Source: Paenibacillus sp. RC67
GTDB lineage: Bacteria > Bacillota > Bacilli > Paenibacillales > NBRC-103111
Reading direction: 5' to 3'
Assembly: GCF_030020805.1 (NCBI RefSeq)
Contig: NZ_CP125098.1
Location: forward strand, 4,239,501 to 4,303,500
Length of the DNA: 64,000 bases
In this document: in pieces, positions 1 through 9,829 of the stretch
Numbering within the stretch: the first letter of the stretch is position 1
Layout of the letters: each line of letters starts with the position of its first letter
Translations under genes and position numbers: made by a program
Notes under the pieces: model-generated
Told to the model about the DNA's origin: nothing
What the model saw: only the letters and a program-made list of their open reading frames with translations
The model's database searches: none

Positions 1-276
1 GCGCAGCTTGTCCACATCAATAACGGACTGATAAAATTGATCTGTGATTTCATCAATATGCTGTTCTATTAATGGCTGCAATGCTTTAAGCACTGTCAAA
101 TCCTCTTCACATAGCCCGATCATCTTCATCTGCGCAAATATTTCTGTCTGAGTATCGATACGGATCGATACATTCTCTGAGTCTCGGTTGGTCAGCCAAC
201 TAACCTGATGCTCGGCGCCGTCCGGTGAAGGTTTCCCGAACAAACGAGAAAAGATTTGCTGTTTATTTGGCTTCAT
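1..276 (-). CDS. Globin-coupled sensor, HemAT-like (partial, N-terminal 92 residues)
   Basis: Only the first 92 codons are present; the gene runs off the left edge. The start ATG at 274-276 follows a strong GGGGGAGGTGG ribosome binding site. The peptide has the heme-sensor (protoglobin) look of Bacillus HemAT: a variable polar N-terminus, then 'MKMIGLCEEDL', 'LQPLIEQHIDEI' and 'FYQSVID', which line up with the first helices of that domain. HemAT proteins bind oxygen through heme and pass the signal to a chemoreceptor domain. The output domain lies outside the window, so a globin-coupled diguanylate cyclase or kinase is equally possible. A weak SigmaA-like promoter (TTGTCG, 17 bp, TACTTA on the minus strand) lies just upstream, by eye only. 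Confidence 0.7.
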   Translation of the reverse strand, partial: MKPNKQQIFSRLFGKPSPDGAEHQVSWLTNRDSENVSIRIDTQTEIFAQMKMIGLCEEDLTVLKALQPLIEQHIDEITDQFYQSVIDVDKLR

Positions 277-517
277 CGCTCCAAGCCACCTCCCCCATTA
301 CATAAGTATATTTTCCTATTTCATTCGACAAATTTCTACACTATCCTTCAAGTGTTTAATAAATTAAATAAATTATTTGTACCGACAAGTAATTGTCATT
401 AAGTAGGTAAGCTTTGTTTCATTCGACTATTTTGTAAGCCTTGAACATAAGTAGCTGTAAGATCTTTTTTGTGATTTGCAATTAATCGACAGTGGCTCCA
501 AGAGAGGTGGTTACATA

Positions 518-1861
518 ATGAAAAACATGCTAGGACCTTCCATTCAAGTCGATCCTGCTTTTCCTTATTATTTGAATCGCTCGCCTCAAAGCATTGCCGA
601 TGAACTTTGGATTGCAGGCTACAGGGTTGTCCGATATTTTGTAACCGATGAAACGAAAGTGAATGAGCAGCTGTTGAAGGAGCTGCATCGGCAAGGCTTT
701 GCCGTTTGGGCGACTGTCCTTGGCAACGGTACTTATACGACAGCACATCTGCCTGATGACTGGCCGGATTGGCAAATGACACTATTGAAGCCTGTTAACG
801 ATGGTTACTACCGTCTGTCGCCGTTTAGCTACCGTTATGTAGCTTGGAAAAAACAAGCATTAGCTGAATTGGTGAAGGCTTACCCTTTTGACGGACTGGA
901 GATTGCAGAGCCTTACTTTCCTGAGTGGAATGGTTTGTCCAGCGGGGTATACGGCGATATAGGGCCCTATGCTCGCGCAGCTTTCAAGCAGCAGTACGGT
1001 TCGGACATCCCGGAATTCAAATACACCTCCTCACCCATGTATTATAAAAATAATCCTATTCTTTACCGGCAGTGGGTCGAGTTTAGAGTATCGGCAGTAA
1101 ACCGTTTCTTGTTCGAATTGATTAATGGTAGAGAGGGTGTTAGAGAGGTACGACCCGACATCAGGATTGCCACATGGTCTCTTGGTGTCGATGCCGGGCC
1201 TGATTCAGTACAGAAGCTGCGGGAATACCAGGGTATTGATGCCGCGGCTATGGTTTCTTATGTAAGACCGGATGTTCATTTCATACAAACACATTGGCCG
1301 GATTGGATGCGTTGGAGGCTGCCTGCTAACTACATCGCACGATACGAGCCTTTTGCCGCTCGAATTCGCGCACTTCATCCCGCACTCCCATTAGGAATTC
1401 AGGCGGATATAGGTTCGCTGAAGAACATGAGGCGTGATCGGGAATGGCTGAAGGAATTTGCCAATACAGCAAACCAGCTTGGTTACGCGACATGGACCGC
1501 TTACGAGTACCATCTTGGCAAATACATGTATGATGAAGCGCCAAGAGCCGTCCGTGCAGAAAGGATCGCCAATGACAAGGTACGTATCCATTTTCAAAAA
1601 AGAATCGATTCTGAGTCCGTATTGTCGAGCCATTTTACTGTCCTCATAGACGGTAAGCCCGAACACGATATTCAGATTTCGGCGAAGGAGGTCGACGGAA
1701 ATCGTATTTTGTTATATAGTACGAATTTCCCAAGCATGCGATTTCAGATTTCCATTACAAACGTTAAAGACACACCTGGACTGTGGCTGTTTCCTTCCAA
1801 TAAGGCTAATCAAACCTCTACACCCTGCCTGGTCACAGTAGAAGCGTCTATGAATCAATAA
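518..1861 (+). CDS. TIM-barrel glycoside-hydrolase-like protein, function unknown
   Basis: A 447-residue protein without signal peptide or membrane segment. An ATG in the same frame lies 42 bases upstream (476), but ATG 518 is preceded by AGAGAGGTGG at good spacing and is chosen. The sequence reads like a family of hypothetical (beta/alpha)8 glycosidase-like proteins: 'AGYRVVRYFV' near the N-terminus, 'FDGLEIAEPYFPEW' (acidic residues typical of a strand-end active site), 'DIRIATWSLG', and aromatic-rich stretches such as 'HWPDWMRW'. About 90 C-terminal residues look like a beta-sandwich appendage. The likely role is carbohydrate handling in the cytoplasm, but I cannot assign a GH family or substrate. 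It stands alone, divergent from the globin sensor gene. Confidence 0.5.
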   Translation: MKNMLGPSIQVDPAFPYYLNRSPQSIADELWIAGYRVVRYFVTDETKVNEQLLKELHRQGFAVWATVLGNGTYTTAHLPDDWPDWQMTLLKPVNDGYYRLSPFSYRYVAWKKQALAELVKAYPFDGLEIAEPYFPEWNGLSSGVYGDIGPYARAAFKQQYGSDIPEFKYTSSPMYYKNNPILYRQWVEFRVSAVNRFLFELINGREGVREVRPDIRIATWSLGVDAGPDSVQKLREYQGIDAAAMVSYVRPDVHFIQTHWPDWMRWRLPANYIARYEPFAARIRALHPALPLGIQADIGSLKNMRRDREWLKEFANTANQLGYATWTAYEYHLGKYMYDEAPRAVRAERIANDKVRIHFQKRIDSESVLSSHFTVLIDGKPEHDIQISAKEVDGNRILLYSTNFPSMRFQISITNVKDTPGLWLFPSNKANQTSTPCLVTVEASMNQ

Positions 1862-1984
1862 CGACATTCGATCGAATTCATATTGAATTAAGCTTACAAC
1901 TATAGCTTAAAAACATCCTCTCCTGGGAAGGATAGGATAGGCTGGCAGCAGCTTATTCTTATTAGTTACAGGGGTGGGATGACT

Positions 1985-2629
1985 ATGGATGCAACCTCTT
2001 GGAAGGAAGAGAGAGCAAATGCTCTCAGCCATGGCTTTGCAGCCGTTTTAAGCGCCGCTGCGCTGGTCGTGCTGGTCCTGGAATCAGTGAAAAGCGGAAG
2101 TATGATGCATTTATTGGGAAGTACGGTCTTTGGAGTATCGCTTGTCATCTTGTATGTATGTTCCACTCTCCTACACAGCGCAACGCAAGAGCAGGCTGTC
2201 GCACGATATGAGATGCTAGATCATGCAGCGATATATTTGCTTATTGCAGGGACATACACCCCATTGCTTTTAGTCTTGCGCCACGGAGCCATAGGCTCTT
2301 GGATGCTGTTTGTGATTTGGGGCCTTGCATGTGTCGGCGTCACATTGAAGTTTCTATTCCCAGGGAGATACATGACTTTCTCCATTGGTCAGTATTTATT
2401 GATGGCCTGGCTCATCGTACTCATCATCAAGCCCTTACAGCTTGTGCTTCCGCAGGAAGGTATGATATGGCTTCTCATGGGGGTCTTTCTTTACAGCTTC
2501 GGAAGTATATTTTACTTTTGGAGGGGAATACGCTACCATCACGCCATCTGGCATCTATTTGTTACAGCTGGCAGTTTGTGTCATTTTATTGCCATCTACG
2601 AATATGTGCTGCCTTTGTTGGCTGCTTAG
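1985..2629 (+). CDS. Hemolysin III / PAQR-family membrane protein
   Basis: A 214-residue integral membrane protein with about seven hydrophobic segments. Family hallmarks are the N-terminal 'ERANALSHG', 'STLLHS' in helix 2-3, 'DHAAIYLLIAGTYTP' in the middle, and the C-terminal 'HAIWHLFVTAGSLCHF' whose histidines, together with the earlier histidine and aspartate, form the zinc site of PAQR-like proteins. An ATG at 1979 overlaps the Shine-Dalgarno sequence GGGGTGGG (1971-1978) too closely, so ATG 1985 is the better start. Bacterial members (YqfA, HlyIII) are linked to membrane homeostasis; the hemolysin name is historical. It is a single-gene unit ending at a strong bidirectional terminator. 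Confidence 0.85.
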   Translation: MDATSWKEERANALSHGFAAVLSAAALVVLVLESVKSGSMMHLLGSTVFGVSLVILYVCSTLLHSATQEQAVARYEMLDHAAIYLLIAGTYTPLLLVLRHGAIGSWMLFVIWGLACVGVTLKFLFPGRYMTFSIGQYLLMAWLIVLIIKPLQLVLPQEGMIWLLMGVFLYSFGSIFYFWRGIRYHHAIWHLFVTAGSLCHFIAIYEYVLPLLAA

Positions 2630-2636
2630 CCTAGAT

Positions 2637-2686
2637 AAAATGGACGCTCCCATCGGCTTGCTTGTCCGATAAGGAGCGTCCATTTT
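2637..2686. terminator. Bidirectional intrinsic terminator
   Basis: A 14-bp perfect stem (AAAATGGACGCTCC with its complement) around a 22-nt loop, flanked by A and T runs. It lies between the converging hemolysin III gene and the first topoisomerase III gene and can serve both. Confidence 0.85.
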
Positions 2687-2707
2687 ATGAATCCCAAAAT
2701 AGTCTAT

Positions 2708-5102
2708 TTAGTTGGTTACAGCCTCAACCGCCAGCTTCCCCGTAGTTGTGTCCGTAAGTATGATTCTCCCTTTGAACGGCCTGCCATTCTCGTCATTTAA
2801 AGTCATCAATGCAGTGCGGCCCTTTTCAACGAGGAACCGTATGGCTGTATCGGTCAATACGGCCCCGAAGCTGTCCTTCCAGATCACAAATCCGCAGCCG
2901 GATTTGTATTCGGTGCAGCCATAGCCGCGCTTGCCCATGATGATGCGCCCGCGGCAGCCAGGTCTAGGGCAAGCCGCTATGCCCGGCAGCGCCGTGGCAG
3001 CTGGTGCTGCCGCCCTGCCGCCGGCGGGCACAGGCGCGCTTGCGGCGGCAAGCACCGGCTCCGCCGCGGCTGGCCCTGCGCTGCGGCGCGTGCGAGAGCC
3101 GCTGGCGGGCGCTTTGCCGGCGGCGTCGCCACTGCGCGCAGCGCGGGTGCGCTTCGCCGCCGGCGCTGCGGTGTCGCCGCCGCCGGCAGCTTCTTCGGCG
3201 GCGCCGCGCTTACGCGTCCGCTTGGCTGCGCCTGCGGACGGGGTATCGCCTTCGAAGGCTTGCTTCGCTGCCTTCGACTGTACCCGAACCTTATCCACGA
3301 TCAGGTTCGTGAATTTCTTAACATTGGCCATGAACGCTTCGTCTGAGGCCAATCCGCGGGCAATTTCATTGAGCCGACGTTCCCAATGTCCGGTCATTTC
3401 CGGTGAAGTCAGGAGATCAACTCCCGCTCCACGGACGAGCTCTATTGCCATTCGCCCCTTCTGTGTTATGACAATTCGTTTACCCTGCATCACGATATAG
3501 CCTACTTGCTTCAAACGCTCAATCACTGAAGCTCTAGTAGCAGGAGTACCTAGACCGGAGTCCTTCATAGCATCGCGAAGCTCCTCATCTTCTACCTGCT
3601 TTCCCGCTCCTTCCATTGCTTTAAGCAATGTTCCTTCCGTATAGGCCTTGGGCGGCTGCGTTTCTTTCTCTTTGGCTTCGATTTTGGAGCATTTCACAGG
3701 CACATCAGGCTGAAGTGTGAATGCAGTATTGATCTCTTCCTCAGGCTCTTCCTCATCCGATTTATCTGTTTTGCTTTTAGCTTTAGGCTTATCTTTTTTT
3801 CTGATCCGCGTAAATGACCTTCCAGCCCTCTGCGAGCAGTTGCTTTATTGTGCTTTTGAACATCTCCTGCTCTACTTCGGTCATAACCGTATGAATTTTG
3901 TATTCGGCAGGCGGGTAGAAATGCGACAAAAATCGCCGTACAATCAAATCATATACATTCTGTTCATCGCTTGATAAGCCATTTGCTTTCTTATGCGTTG
4001 GCAGAATAGCATGGTGATCTTCAACCTTTGTCGGATTGCAAACTGCCTTATTGTTTTTATGCACCCTGCTTTTGTCCGCATTCTCGGCCAATTGACTATA
4101 GGCAGTCCCTCGCAGCTGATCCAGTGATCGGTGCATCTCCGTTATATTCTGCTCCGTTACATAGTTAGAATTTGTACGTGGATAGCTGATGACCTTGTGC
4201 TTTTCGTACAGCGCTTGAGCCAGATCGAGTGTTTTTTTGGCCGAATAGCCATACTTCGCATTCGCTTCTCGCTGCAGCAGAGTGAGGTCATAGAGCTTGA
4301 ACGGATACTCCTTCGTATCCTTCACCTCGTAGCTTGCAACCCTTCCCTGCTTGCCTTTAACCTTCGCTACTAACGCATTGGCCTTCTCAGGGTCTGTTAA
4401 TCGCTCTCCCTGCCATAATCCCTTATACTCGGTATCCAACTGCTTAAAATGCGCCTCTACATCATAAAACTTGTTCGATTGAAAAGCCTCGATTTCTTTT
4501 TGCCGATCGTACAAAATGGCAAGAACCGGCGTTTGCACGCGTCCTACCGATAAAAGCTCATTATGCTTCGTCGTAAAAGCTCGCGAACCGTTCATACCGA
4601 TCAACCAATCTGCTTCACTCCGAGCTTTTGCTGCTCTCGTCAAGTTCTCATATTCCGAGCCTTCTTTAAGCTCCGCAAAGCCTCTTCGGATCGTTTCAGG
4701 AGTTAAATCCGAAATCCAAAGCCGTTTTACAGGATGCTTTAGCTTCAAATGACGTTGAATTAATGAAAAAATATGCTGTCCCTCACGCCCTGCGTCACAG
4801 GCATTCACCAATTGTCCGCTGCGCTTAGCCAGCTCCGCAATGACCTTTAATTGATCTTTCGTTTTATAATTGGGCACAAGCTTAAACCGATCCGGAATGA
4901 TCGGCAAATCGTTAAAATTCCATTTTTTATACTTATCGTCATAGGCGTCCGGCTCTGCTAACCCGATCAAATGGCCTATGGCCCAAGTAATGATATACTG
5001 CTCACCCTCTATATAAGTCCGGTGATTTTTCGCTTTTGAATCTATTGCGGCAGCAATATTTCGGCCCATGTCCGGTTTCTCCGCAATGATAAGAGTCTTC
5101 AA
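2708..5102 (-). pseudogene. topB: DNA topoisomerase III, copy 1, interrupted by a +1 frameshift in an A7 run
   Basis: Type IA topoisomerase that relaxes or decatenates DNA through a tyrosyl-DNA intermediate. Translation starts at TTG 5102 behind GAGGAG. The N-terminal part (to 3789) has the Toprim start 'LIIAEKPDMGRNIA', the acidic site 'ACDAGREGQ' and the active-site tyrosine in 'VISYPRTNSNYV'. At 3794-3800 the coding strand has seven A; with six, reading continues through 'KKDKPKAKSKTDKSDEEE' into the C-terminal part (2708-3703), which holds 'GLGTPATRASVIERL' and a topoisomerase-type zinc-finger-like 'CPRPGCRGR'. As written the protein stops after 437 residues; repaired it would be about 797, longer than Bacillus TopB (about 727) because of an Ala/Gly/Pro/Arg-rich linker encoded by very GC-rich DNA at about 2940-3250. 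A sequencing error is the simplest explanation; a second intact copy lies at 30269. Confidence 0.85.
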
Positions 5103-5255
5103 TTCCTGTATCGCTCCTCAAAAGTAAAAAATGATTTCACACCTCGTAATCGTAACGAAAAAAAAGTGCTTTGTAAACCGTCTCAAGACTTACTTCATTA
5201 TCCGTTCCTATATGCTTTCTGTTATACGCGCCTATCTCACAAGAACTGCATCATT

Positions 5256-5308
5256 AAAAAGCACTCGTATCGGACTGAGAGTATTCAGAACGATCGAGTG
5301 CTTTTTTT
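5256..5308 (-). terminator. Intrinsic terminator after the YesM-like kinase
   Basis: Stem AAAGCACTCG / CGAGTGCTTT with T runs on both sides. It directly follows the stop of the kinase gene on the minus strand and ends the sugar-transport/two-component unit. Confidence 0.8.
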
Positions 5309-5311
5309 GTA

Positions 5312-7129
5312 TTATTTCGCCTTTGAAATTGGCATCAGCATGACAATTTTGGTACCCTCATTTACTTTGCTGTCAATACGTAAACCATACTCTTCACCGA
5401 ATACCATCTGTATGCGCCGGTGTACATTCATCATTCCAATTCCGTTGGTAACCTTCTCACTATTACCTACTGTATCTGTCAAACGATAGGTGCTGAGCTT
5501 TTCGTTTAATTGAGCCAGCTTCTCTTCTGGTATCCCTACTCCATTATCTTCAACACTAACCCAGAATATATCTTCATCAATTCCGGCATCAATTCGAATA
5601 AAATGATAAGGCTCGACGCCATCTGGGAAAGCATGCTGGAATATGTTTTCCACTAGAGGCTGAAGTGTTAAACGTACCATTTTATGAAGCAGCAAATTCG
5701 GAGGAACAGCCGCATCGATTTCAAATTCATAATCAATCCGGTGCTTAAGGATGGTCATATACGTGAGAATATGTTTCAGCTCATTAGCAACCGTAATTTC
5801 TTCCAGGTTCGTTTGCACCGAGTATCTCAACATATAAGCCATTGCCTTAACAATCTCCGATATTTCATCGGAGTCCTTGAGCGCAGCATAACACGCTATT
5901 GTCTCCAAAGTGTTATACAGGAAGTGAGGATTTATCTGCATTTGGAGAGACTGGAATTCCGCCTTTTGGCGCTCCAGTTGTGTTTCCCGATTTTGCAGCT
6001 CCGCTTCGTACACTTGCTTGACCAGATCGGAAAGCCGTTTAACCATCAGATTATAGCTGAAAGTCAATTCATCTATTTCATCCTTAGGTTCATTCGCCCT
6101 GACAGGAATTGTAATCCAGTTTCCTTTTTCCGTTTGCCTCATCCCGTTTTTCAGCACACGTATTGGACGTGTAATGGAATGGCCAAAACGATTGGAGAGC
6201 CATATTGCAAACGCCAATGTAAGCAAACCAACCAGAATCGTTGTTGTACGGATGCTGGCAATCGGTTTTTTCAACTCATCTAGTGGCATGGATACTACTA
6301 ATGTCCAACCTGAATATTCTGAGTTGCGACTAACATACATGCGTTTCTTGTTTCCTTCAGAGCTTTCGAACATTTGAGCGTCCGATTTAGCAAGCTGCTG
6401 CTTCAGTTTATCCGAAACTTGCGTTCCTATGATCTCTTTTTGCGGATGGTACACAACCTCTCCGGATTGATCCATAATGAAGAAGTAACCATCTTCGCCT
6501 AGATCAATGCCTCCCCAGAGAGCTGCCAAGTCTCTTATTTGTACCTCAAAAGCTAGTACACCGCTAAATTCAGGAGAACTTAACCCCCTGATCTTGCGCG
6601 CAAGAGTAATGACAGTATTCTTCCGTTCAGGCTGTATCGTGGTGTTCAGAGCGCTTAATTGGCCGTTGTCTTTTGTTTTTTCCTTTAACATCGCCAATCG
6701 CTTCGCGGCTTCTGTTGAACTAAGAGGCTGATCGGAGCCGCCACCGTTAAAACTGAAGACAGAATTTCCGTTATAGCTGAGTATATAAATATTCACCATC
6801 TCAGGGCTTCTAATAAAGATCGGTTTTATTCCATATTCTTTTATGGATGAGTAAAAGCTGTAATAATCGTATCCATTAAGCGGCGGCATGTCCAAGAACT
6901 GCTTAACATCTTGATTAGAAAGCAATGACGACATAGAGCGATCATAACTTTGCAAATAAAGATCCGTCTGATACATCGCGTTATTCACAATTTGTGACAT
7001 ATGCCTGTTGCTAAGCTTATCCAATTCATTCGATGAGCGCGTATAGGTAAATATCCCTACCGAGGTTAGTGATACAACAATAACAACAAGAAAATAAGTG
7101 AAAAGCTTGCGAGACAAATTCCCTTTCAT
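5312..7129 (-). CDS. YesM-type sensor histidine kinase
   Basis: A 605-residue membrane kinase. Membrane segments lie at residues 10-29 and about 293-312, enclosing an extracellular Cache-like sensor region. A HAMP domain follows (about 313-370), then a coiled coil and the His_kinase domain with the phosphorylated histidine in 'NPHFLYNTLE' (His402). The ATPase domain has the N-box 'PLVENIFQHAF', G1 'DNGVGIP' and G2 'NGIGMMNVHRRI'. Its ATG shares one base with the stop of the upstream regulator gene (TAATG), so the two are translationally coupled. By analogy with YesM/YesN systems it senses a sugar or the loaded binding protein outside the cell and phosphorylates the adjacent regulator to control the LplBCA-like transporter. 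The ligand is unknown. Confidence 0.9.
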   Translation of the reverse strand: MKGNLSRKLFTYFLVVIVVSLTSVGIFTYTRSSNELDKLSNRHMSQIVNNAMYQTDLYLQSYDRSMSSLLSNQDVKQFLDMPPLNGYDYYSFYSSIKEYGIKPIFIRSPEMVNIYILSYNGNSVFSFNGGGSDQPLSSTEAAKRLAMLKEKTKDNGQLSALNTTIQPERKNTVITLARKIRGLSSPEFSGVLAFEVQIRDLAALWGGIDLGEDGYFFIMDQSGEVVYHPQKEIIGTQVSDKLKQQLAKSDAQMFESSEGNKKRMYVSRNSEYSGWTLVVSMPLDELKKPIASIRTTTILVGLLTLAFAIWLSNRFGHSITRPIRVLKNGMRQTEKGNWITIPVRANEPKDEIDELTFSYNLMVKRLSDLVKQVYEAELQNRETQLERQKAEFQSLQMQINPHFLYNTLETIACYAALKDSDEISEIVKAMAYMLRYSVQTNLEEITVANELKHILTYMTILKHRIDYEFEIDAAVPPNLLLHKMVRLTLQPLVENIFQHAFPDGVEPYHFIRIDAGIDEDIFWVSVEDNGVGIPEEKLAQLNEKLSTYRLTDTVGNSEKVTNGIGMMNVHRRIQMVFGEEYGLRIDSKVNEGTKIVMLMPISKAK

Positions 7130-8148
7130 TATTTGATACCCAAAATACTTCGGAATTCCGATGGGGAATAGCCCGTCATTTTTTTAAACATTTTTGTAAA
7201 ATGCGGATAGTCTTCATAGCCCACCTCTGCCGCTATGTCACTCATTTTCATATGAGGAACCGCCATTAACTTTTGAGCAAGCTCTATACGCTTCTTAATT
7301 CGATATTGCACGAACGTTTCATTCGTCATTTTCTTAAATAATGAGCTAAAATAAGTCGGTGTTAGCCCTACCATCTCAGCCACCTCCTCCAAGGTGATTT
7401 CCTGAGATAAGTGGCTATCAATATAAGCCTTAGCTTCCTTCATGGGATCCTTAAAGTTACCGCTTCGTTTAATCATAAGATCAGAAGTTAATTGTTTAAG
7501 CTGATTCTCGAACAACTCGAGCGCATCCTCCCGTGTAAGCGGACGCATTTCGTTTTTTTCAATATTCAATACCATAGACTTGCGAGCCATTCTTTTCAAA
7601 ATCATATTGATGCACTCTTCCAATAATTCCTTCAGTTGAATCACATTTAATTCCGATTCCAGACAGTACTGCTTCCAATGTTCAGTCAATTGTTTAACTT
7701 CATTCAGATTAAGCATCCAAATCGCTGTTTCTACCTCTTCAATCCACTCTTCATATTTAGTCAATGACACGAAGCTCTTCGCTTTCGACTTTATTAAAGC
7801 ATCCAATACTTCTATTACATCCGTTTTTGTCACTGGCTTCAATAAATAATGCTTTACTCCATAGGACATACATTTCTGCGCATATTCAAAGTCCGAATAC
7901 CCTGAGATCACCACAATAGGGATATGGCTGAAATGTTCATGTAGGTGCTTACATAGCTCCAGTCCATCCATCTTCGGCATACGTATATCTGTAAATATAA
8001 TATCAGGTACTTGCGAGCGAACAATTTCAAGTGCTTGCACGCCGTTCGCCGCTGTATGAATATGGGATTCAGGCAATGGATATTGCTCCGCCATACGCGC
8101 CAAACCTTTGCGATTGATGGGTTCATCGTCCACGATAAGTAGCTGCAT
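7129..8148 (-). CDS. YesN-type response regulator with AraC helix-turn-helix output
   Basis: A 339-residue protein: receiver domain (about 1-120) with acidic residues DD at 7-8, phosphoacceptor Asp54 in 'FTDIRMPKMDG' and Lys104 in 'LLKPV', a linker of about 120 residues, then two AraC-type helix-turn-helix motifs (about 240-337; 'ITLEEVAEMVGLTPTYFSSL' and 'MSDIAAEVGYEDYPHFTKMF'). It lies between the binding protein gene and its partner kinase, with which it overlaps by one base. It probably activates the transporter operon, but the binding site is not known. Confidence 0.92.
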   Translation of the reverse strand: MQLLIVDDEPINRKGLARMAEQYPLPESHIHTAANGVQALEIVRSQVPDIIFTDIRMPKMDGLELCKHLHEHFSHIPIVVISGYSDFEYAQKCMSYGVKHYLLKPVTKTDVIEVLDALIKSKAKSFVSLTKYEEWIEEVETAIWMLNLNEVKQLTEHWKQYCLESELNVIQLKELLEECINMILKRMARKSMVLNIEKNEMRPLTREDALELFENQLKQLTSDLMIKRSGNFKDPMKEAKAYIDSHLSQEITLEEVAEMVGLTPTYFSSLFKKMTNETFVQYRIKKRIELAQKLMAVPHMKMSDIAAEVGYEDYPHFTKMFKKMTGYSPSEFRSILGIK

Positions 8149-8164
8149 GCTGTTACCCCCCTCT

Positions 8165-8211
8165 TTGTAAAAACGGGAAAAGCATCCACCCTATCACTAG
8201 GGCAGATGCTT
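8165..8211 (-). terminator. Terminator or attenuating hairpin between binding protein and regulator genes
   Basis: On the minus strand a hairpin with arms AAGCATC and GATGCTT and an inner CCCTA/TAGGG stem is followed by a T-rich tail. It lies 3' of the abundant binding-protein gene and probably lowers readthrough into the two-component genes. Confidence 0.7.
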
Positions 8212-8216
8212 AGCAA

Positions 8217-9785
8217 TTATTTTTGGTTGCTGAAGATGGAAACGCCGTCTTTTTTATTATATCTTTCTGTTGCTTCTTTGATGATGTCGTTTCCGCCTTT
8301 TTGCTTGTACTCTTCGATGACTTTAGGCCAATCGGTGATTGGTTCTTTACCATAAACCATTTTTACCATATGGTCAATGATTAATTTAGGACCTGTGTCA
8401 CCTTGCGGAGTCAAGTCTGGGTATTTGGAGAATGCTTTCAAGTCTGGGTAGTAACCGATACCGCCAAGACCTTCTTTGGACAAGATCGTTTCAAACGCTT
8501 TCAAAGTATCTTGACCGTCTTTGCTTTGCTCCAATTGCAATTTGTTGTAAGTCGAATCTTGTCCAACCCACAACGTTGAGCGCCAGCCTTCTTCGTCTTT
8601 TTCATCCTTGTTCGCTGGAGCTTTGTAAGAAATTTTGCCGTCTTTTACCGTGTAGTTCTCACCTTCAACACCAAGGCTGAAGAATTTAGCTGCATCATCG
8701 GTTTGCATCCATTCGAAGTACTTCATAATGCCAATAGCTTTTTCTTTGTCTACGCTTTTATTAATGTAGAACGTACGAACCATTGGGGAATACATGAAGT
8801 ATCCGCCTTTACCTTCAGGGCCTGTAGGCGAAGGAATCGCATCAATCTTCGCATTAGGATCAACTGCAGTGATATTCGTTCTGAAACCGGATAAGCCACC
8901 GCTCAAGTTAGCAGACCACATACCCGCTTTACCTGCGTTGATGTTTTTGCTGTAATCCGTAGAAGAAATGGTTGCGAAGTCTTTAGGAATCAAGCCTTCA
9001 TCATACATCGTTTTCATGGTTTGAAGCGCTTTTTGCATGTTCTCTACATCGAAGAACTTCGGTACGATTTGATCGCCTTGTTTTTCAAATTGATCTTTGT
9101 ATGGAAGTACATCGAATGCTCCGAGTACCGTATCCGCATACTTGAAGTTTTCACGCATTTGGTAAGGGTTTTCAACTCCAAGTTTCTTAAAGGCACGCAT
9201 AACATTCAAAAAATCATCGATGGTCTTCGGTGCTTGAAGTCCAGTCTTCTGCAACAAATCGGTACGAATATAAGTTGCACGACGGGATGGATTCGTTAAG
9301 TAATCCGGAATACCGTAAATTTTGCCGTTGTAAGTGACGGAATCCCAAGCAGCTTTTGGAACATTTTTGTAAAGGGTTGGAGCGTATTGCTTGATCAAGT
9401 CATCCAATGGTTGGAATACGCCTGCTTCAACCGAACCAGCCATATCTTTACCCGTTGGCAAGTCCAAGCTTCCGAGTACATCCGGAATGTCATTACCGGC
9501 GAACAAAACGCTCATTTTTTCCCTTTGGATTAAACGAACGTCCAATTCCGTGTTGGTTAACTTGTTCAATCGTTGAACCCATTTCTCTTTGCTCAAGTCT
9601 GGCTGCTTTTGGCCGTAGCCGTCGCCAGTTGTCGTAGGAAATGAAATCGAAAACTTCAACGGACCTTTAGAAGCTGCTGGAGCGCTTCCTTTGTCTGTTT
9701 CCTTCGTGCCAGCACCGCTGGAGCAGCCGGCGATGGAGCCAACTGCTAGTACGGATGCCATAACTAGACCTACTGCTTTTTTCAT
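8217..9785 (-). CDS. Extracellular solute-binding lipoprotein, LplA-like (carbohydrate ABC transporter)
   Basis: A 522-residue lipoprotein with an N-terminal signal sequence and lipobox 'SIAGC' (Cys20), followed by a Gly/Ser/Lys-rich tether. The body has the features of family 1 solute-binding proteins of the LplA/YtcQ group that serve LplB/LplC-type permeases: 'DIPDVLGSLDLP', 'YNGKIYGIPDYLTNPSRRATYIR' region, and 'GIMKYFEWMQTDDAAKFFSLG'. It captures a sugar or oligosaccharide outside the membrane and delivers it to the two permeases encoded upstream in the same operon. No ATPase is encoded nearby; such systems usually share an MsmX-like ATPase encoded elsewhere. The gene has its own upstream promoter-like and cre-like sequences, consistent with the higher expression needed for a binding protein. 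Confidence 0.9.
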   Translation of the reverse strand: MKKAVGLVMASVLAVGSIAGCSSGAGTKETDKGSAPAASKGPLKFSISFPTTTGDGYGQKQPDLSKEKWVQRLNKLTNTELDVRLIQREKMSVLFAGNDIPDVLGSLDLPTGKDMAGSVEAGVFQPLDDLIKQYAPTLYKNVPKAAWDSVTYNGKIYGIPDYLTNPSRRATYIRTDLLQKTGLQAPKTIDDFLNVMRAFKKLGVENPYQMRENFKYADTVLGAFDVLPYKDQFEKQGDQIVPKFFDVENMQKALQTMKTMYDEGLIPKDFATISSTDYSKNINAGKAGMWSANLSGGLSGFRTNITAVDPNAKIDAIPSPTGPEGKGGYFMYSPMVRTFYINKSVDKEKAIGIMKYFEWMQTDDAAKFFSLGVEGENYTVKDGKISYKAPANKDEKDEEGWRSTLWVGQDSTYNKLQLEQSKDGQDTLKAFETILSKEGLGGIGYYPDLKAFSKYPDLTPQGDTGPKLIIDHMVKMVYGKEPITDWPKVIEEYKQKGGNDIIKEATERYNKKDGVSIFSNQK

Positions 9786-9829
9786 ATTACCCCTTCTCCC
9801 TTTAGATTACTAACAATCTGATTGATTTG

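Noticed and set aside
2931..3500. Plus-strand frame of 189 codons, Ala/Arg-rich
   Set aside because: It is opposite the GC-rich linker of topB copy 1, where biased composition removes stop codons in all frames; it has no ribosome binding site and no family motif.
5684..6283. Plus-strand frame of 199 codons
   Set aside because: It is antisense to the His_kinase and HAMP region of the YesM-like gene, with no motif and no start signal.
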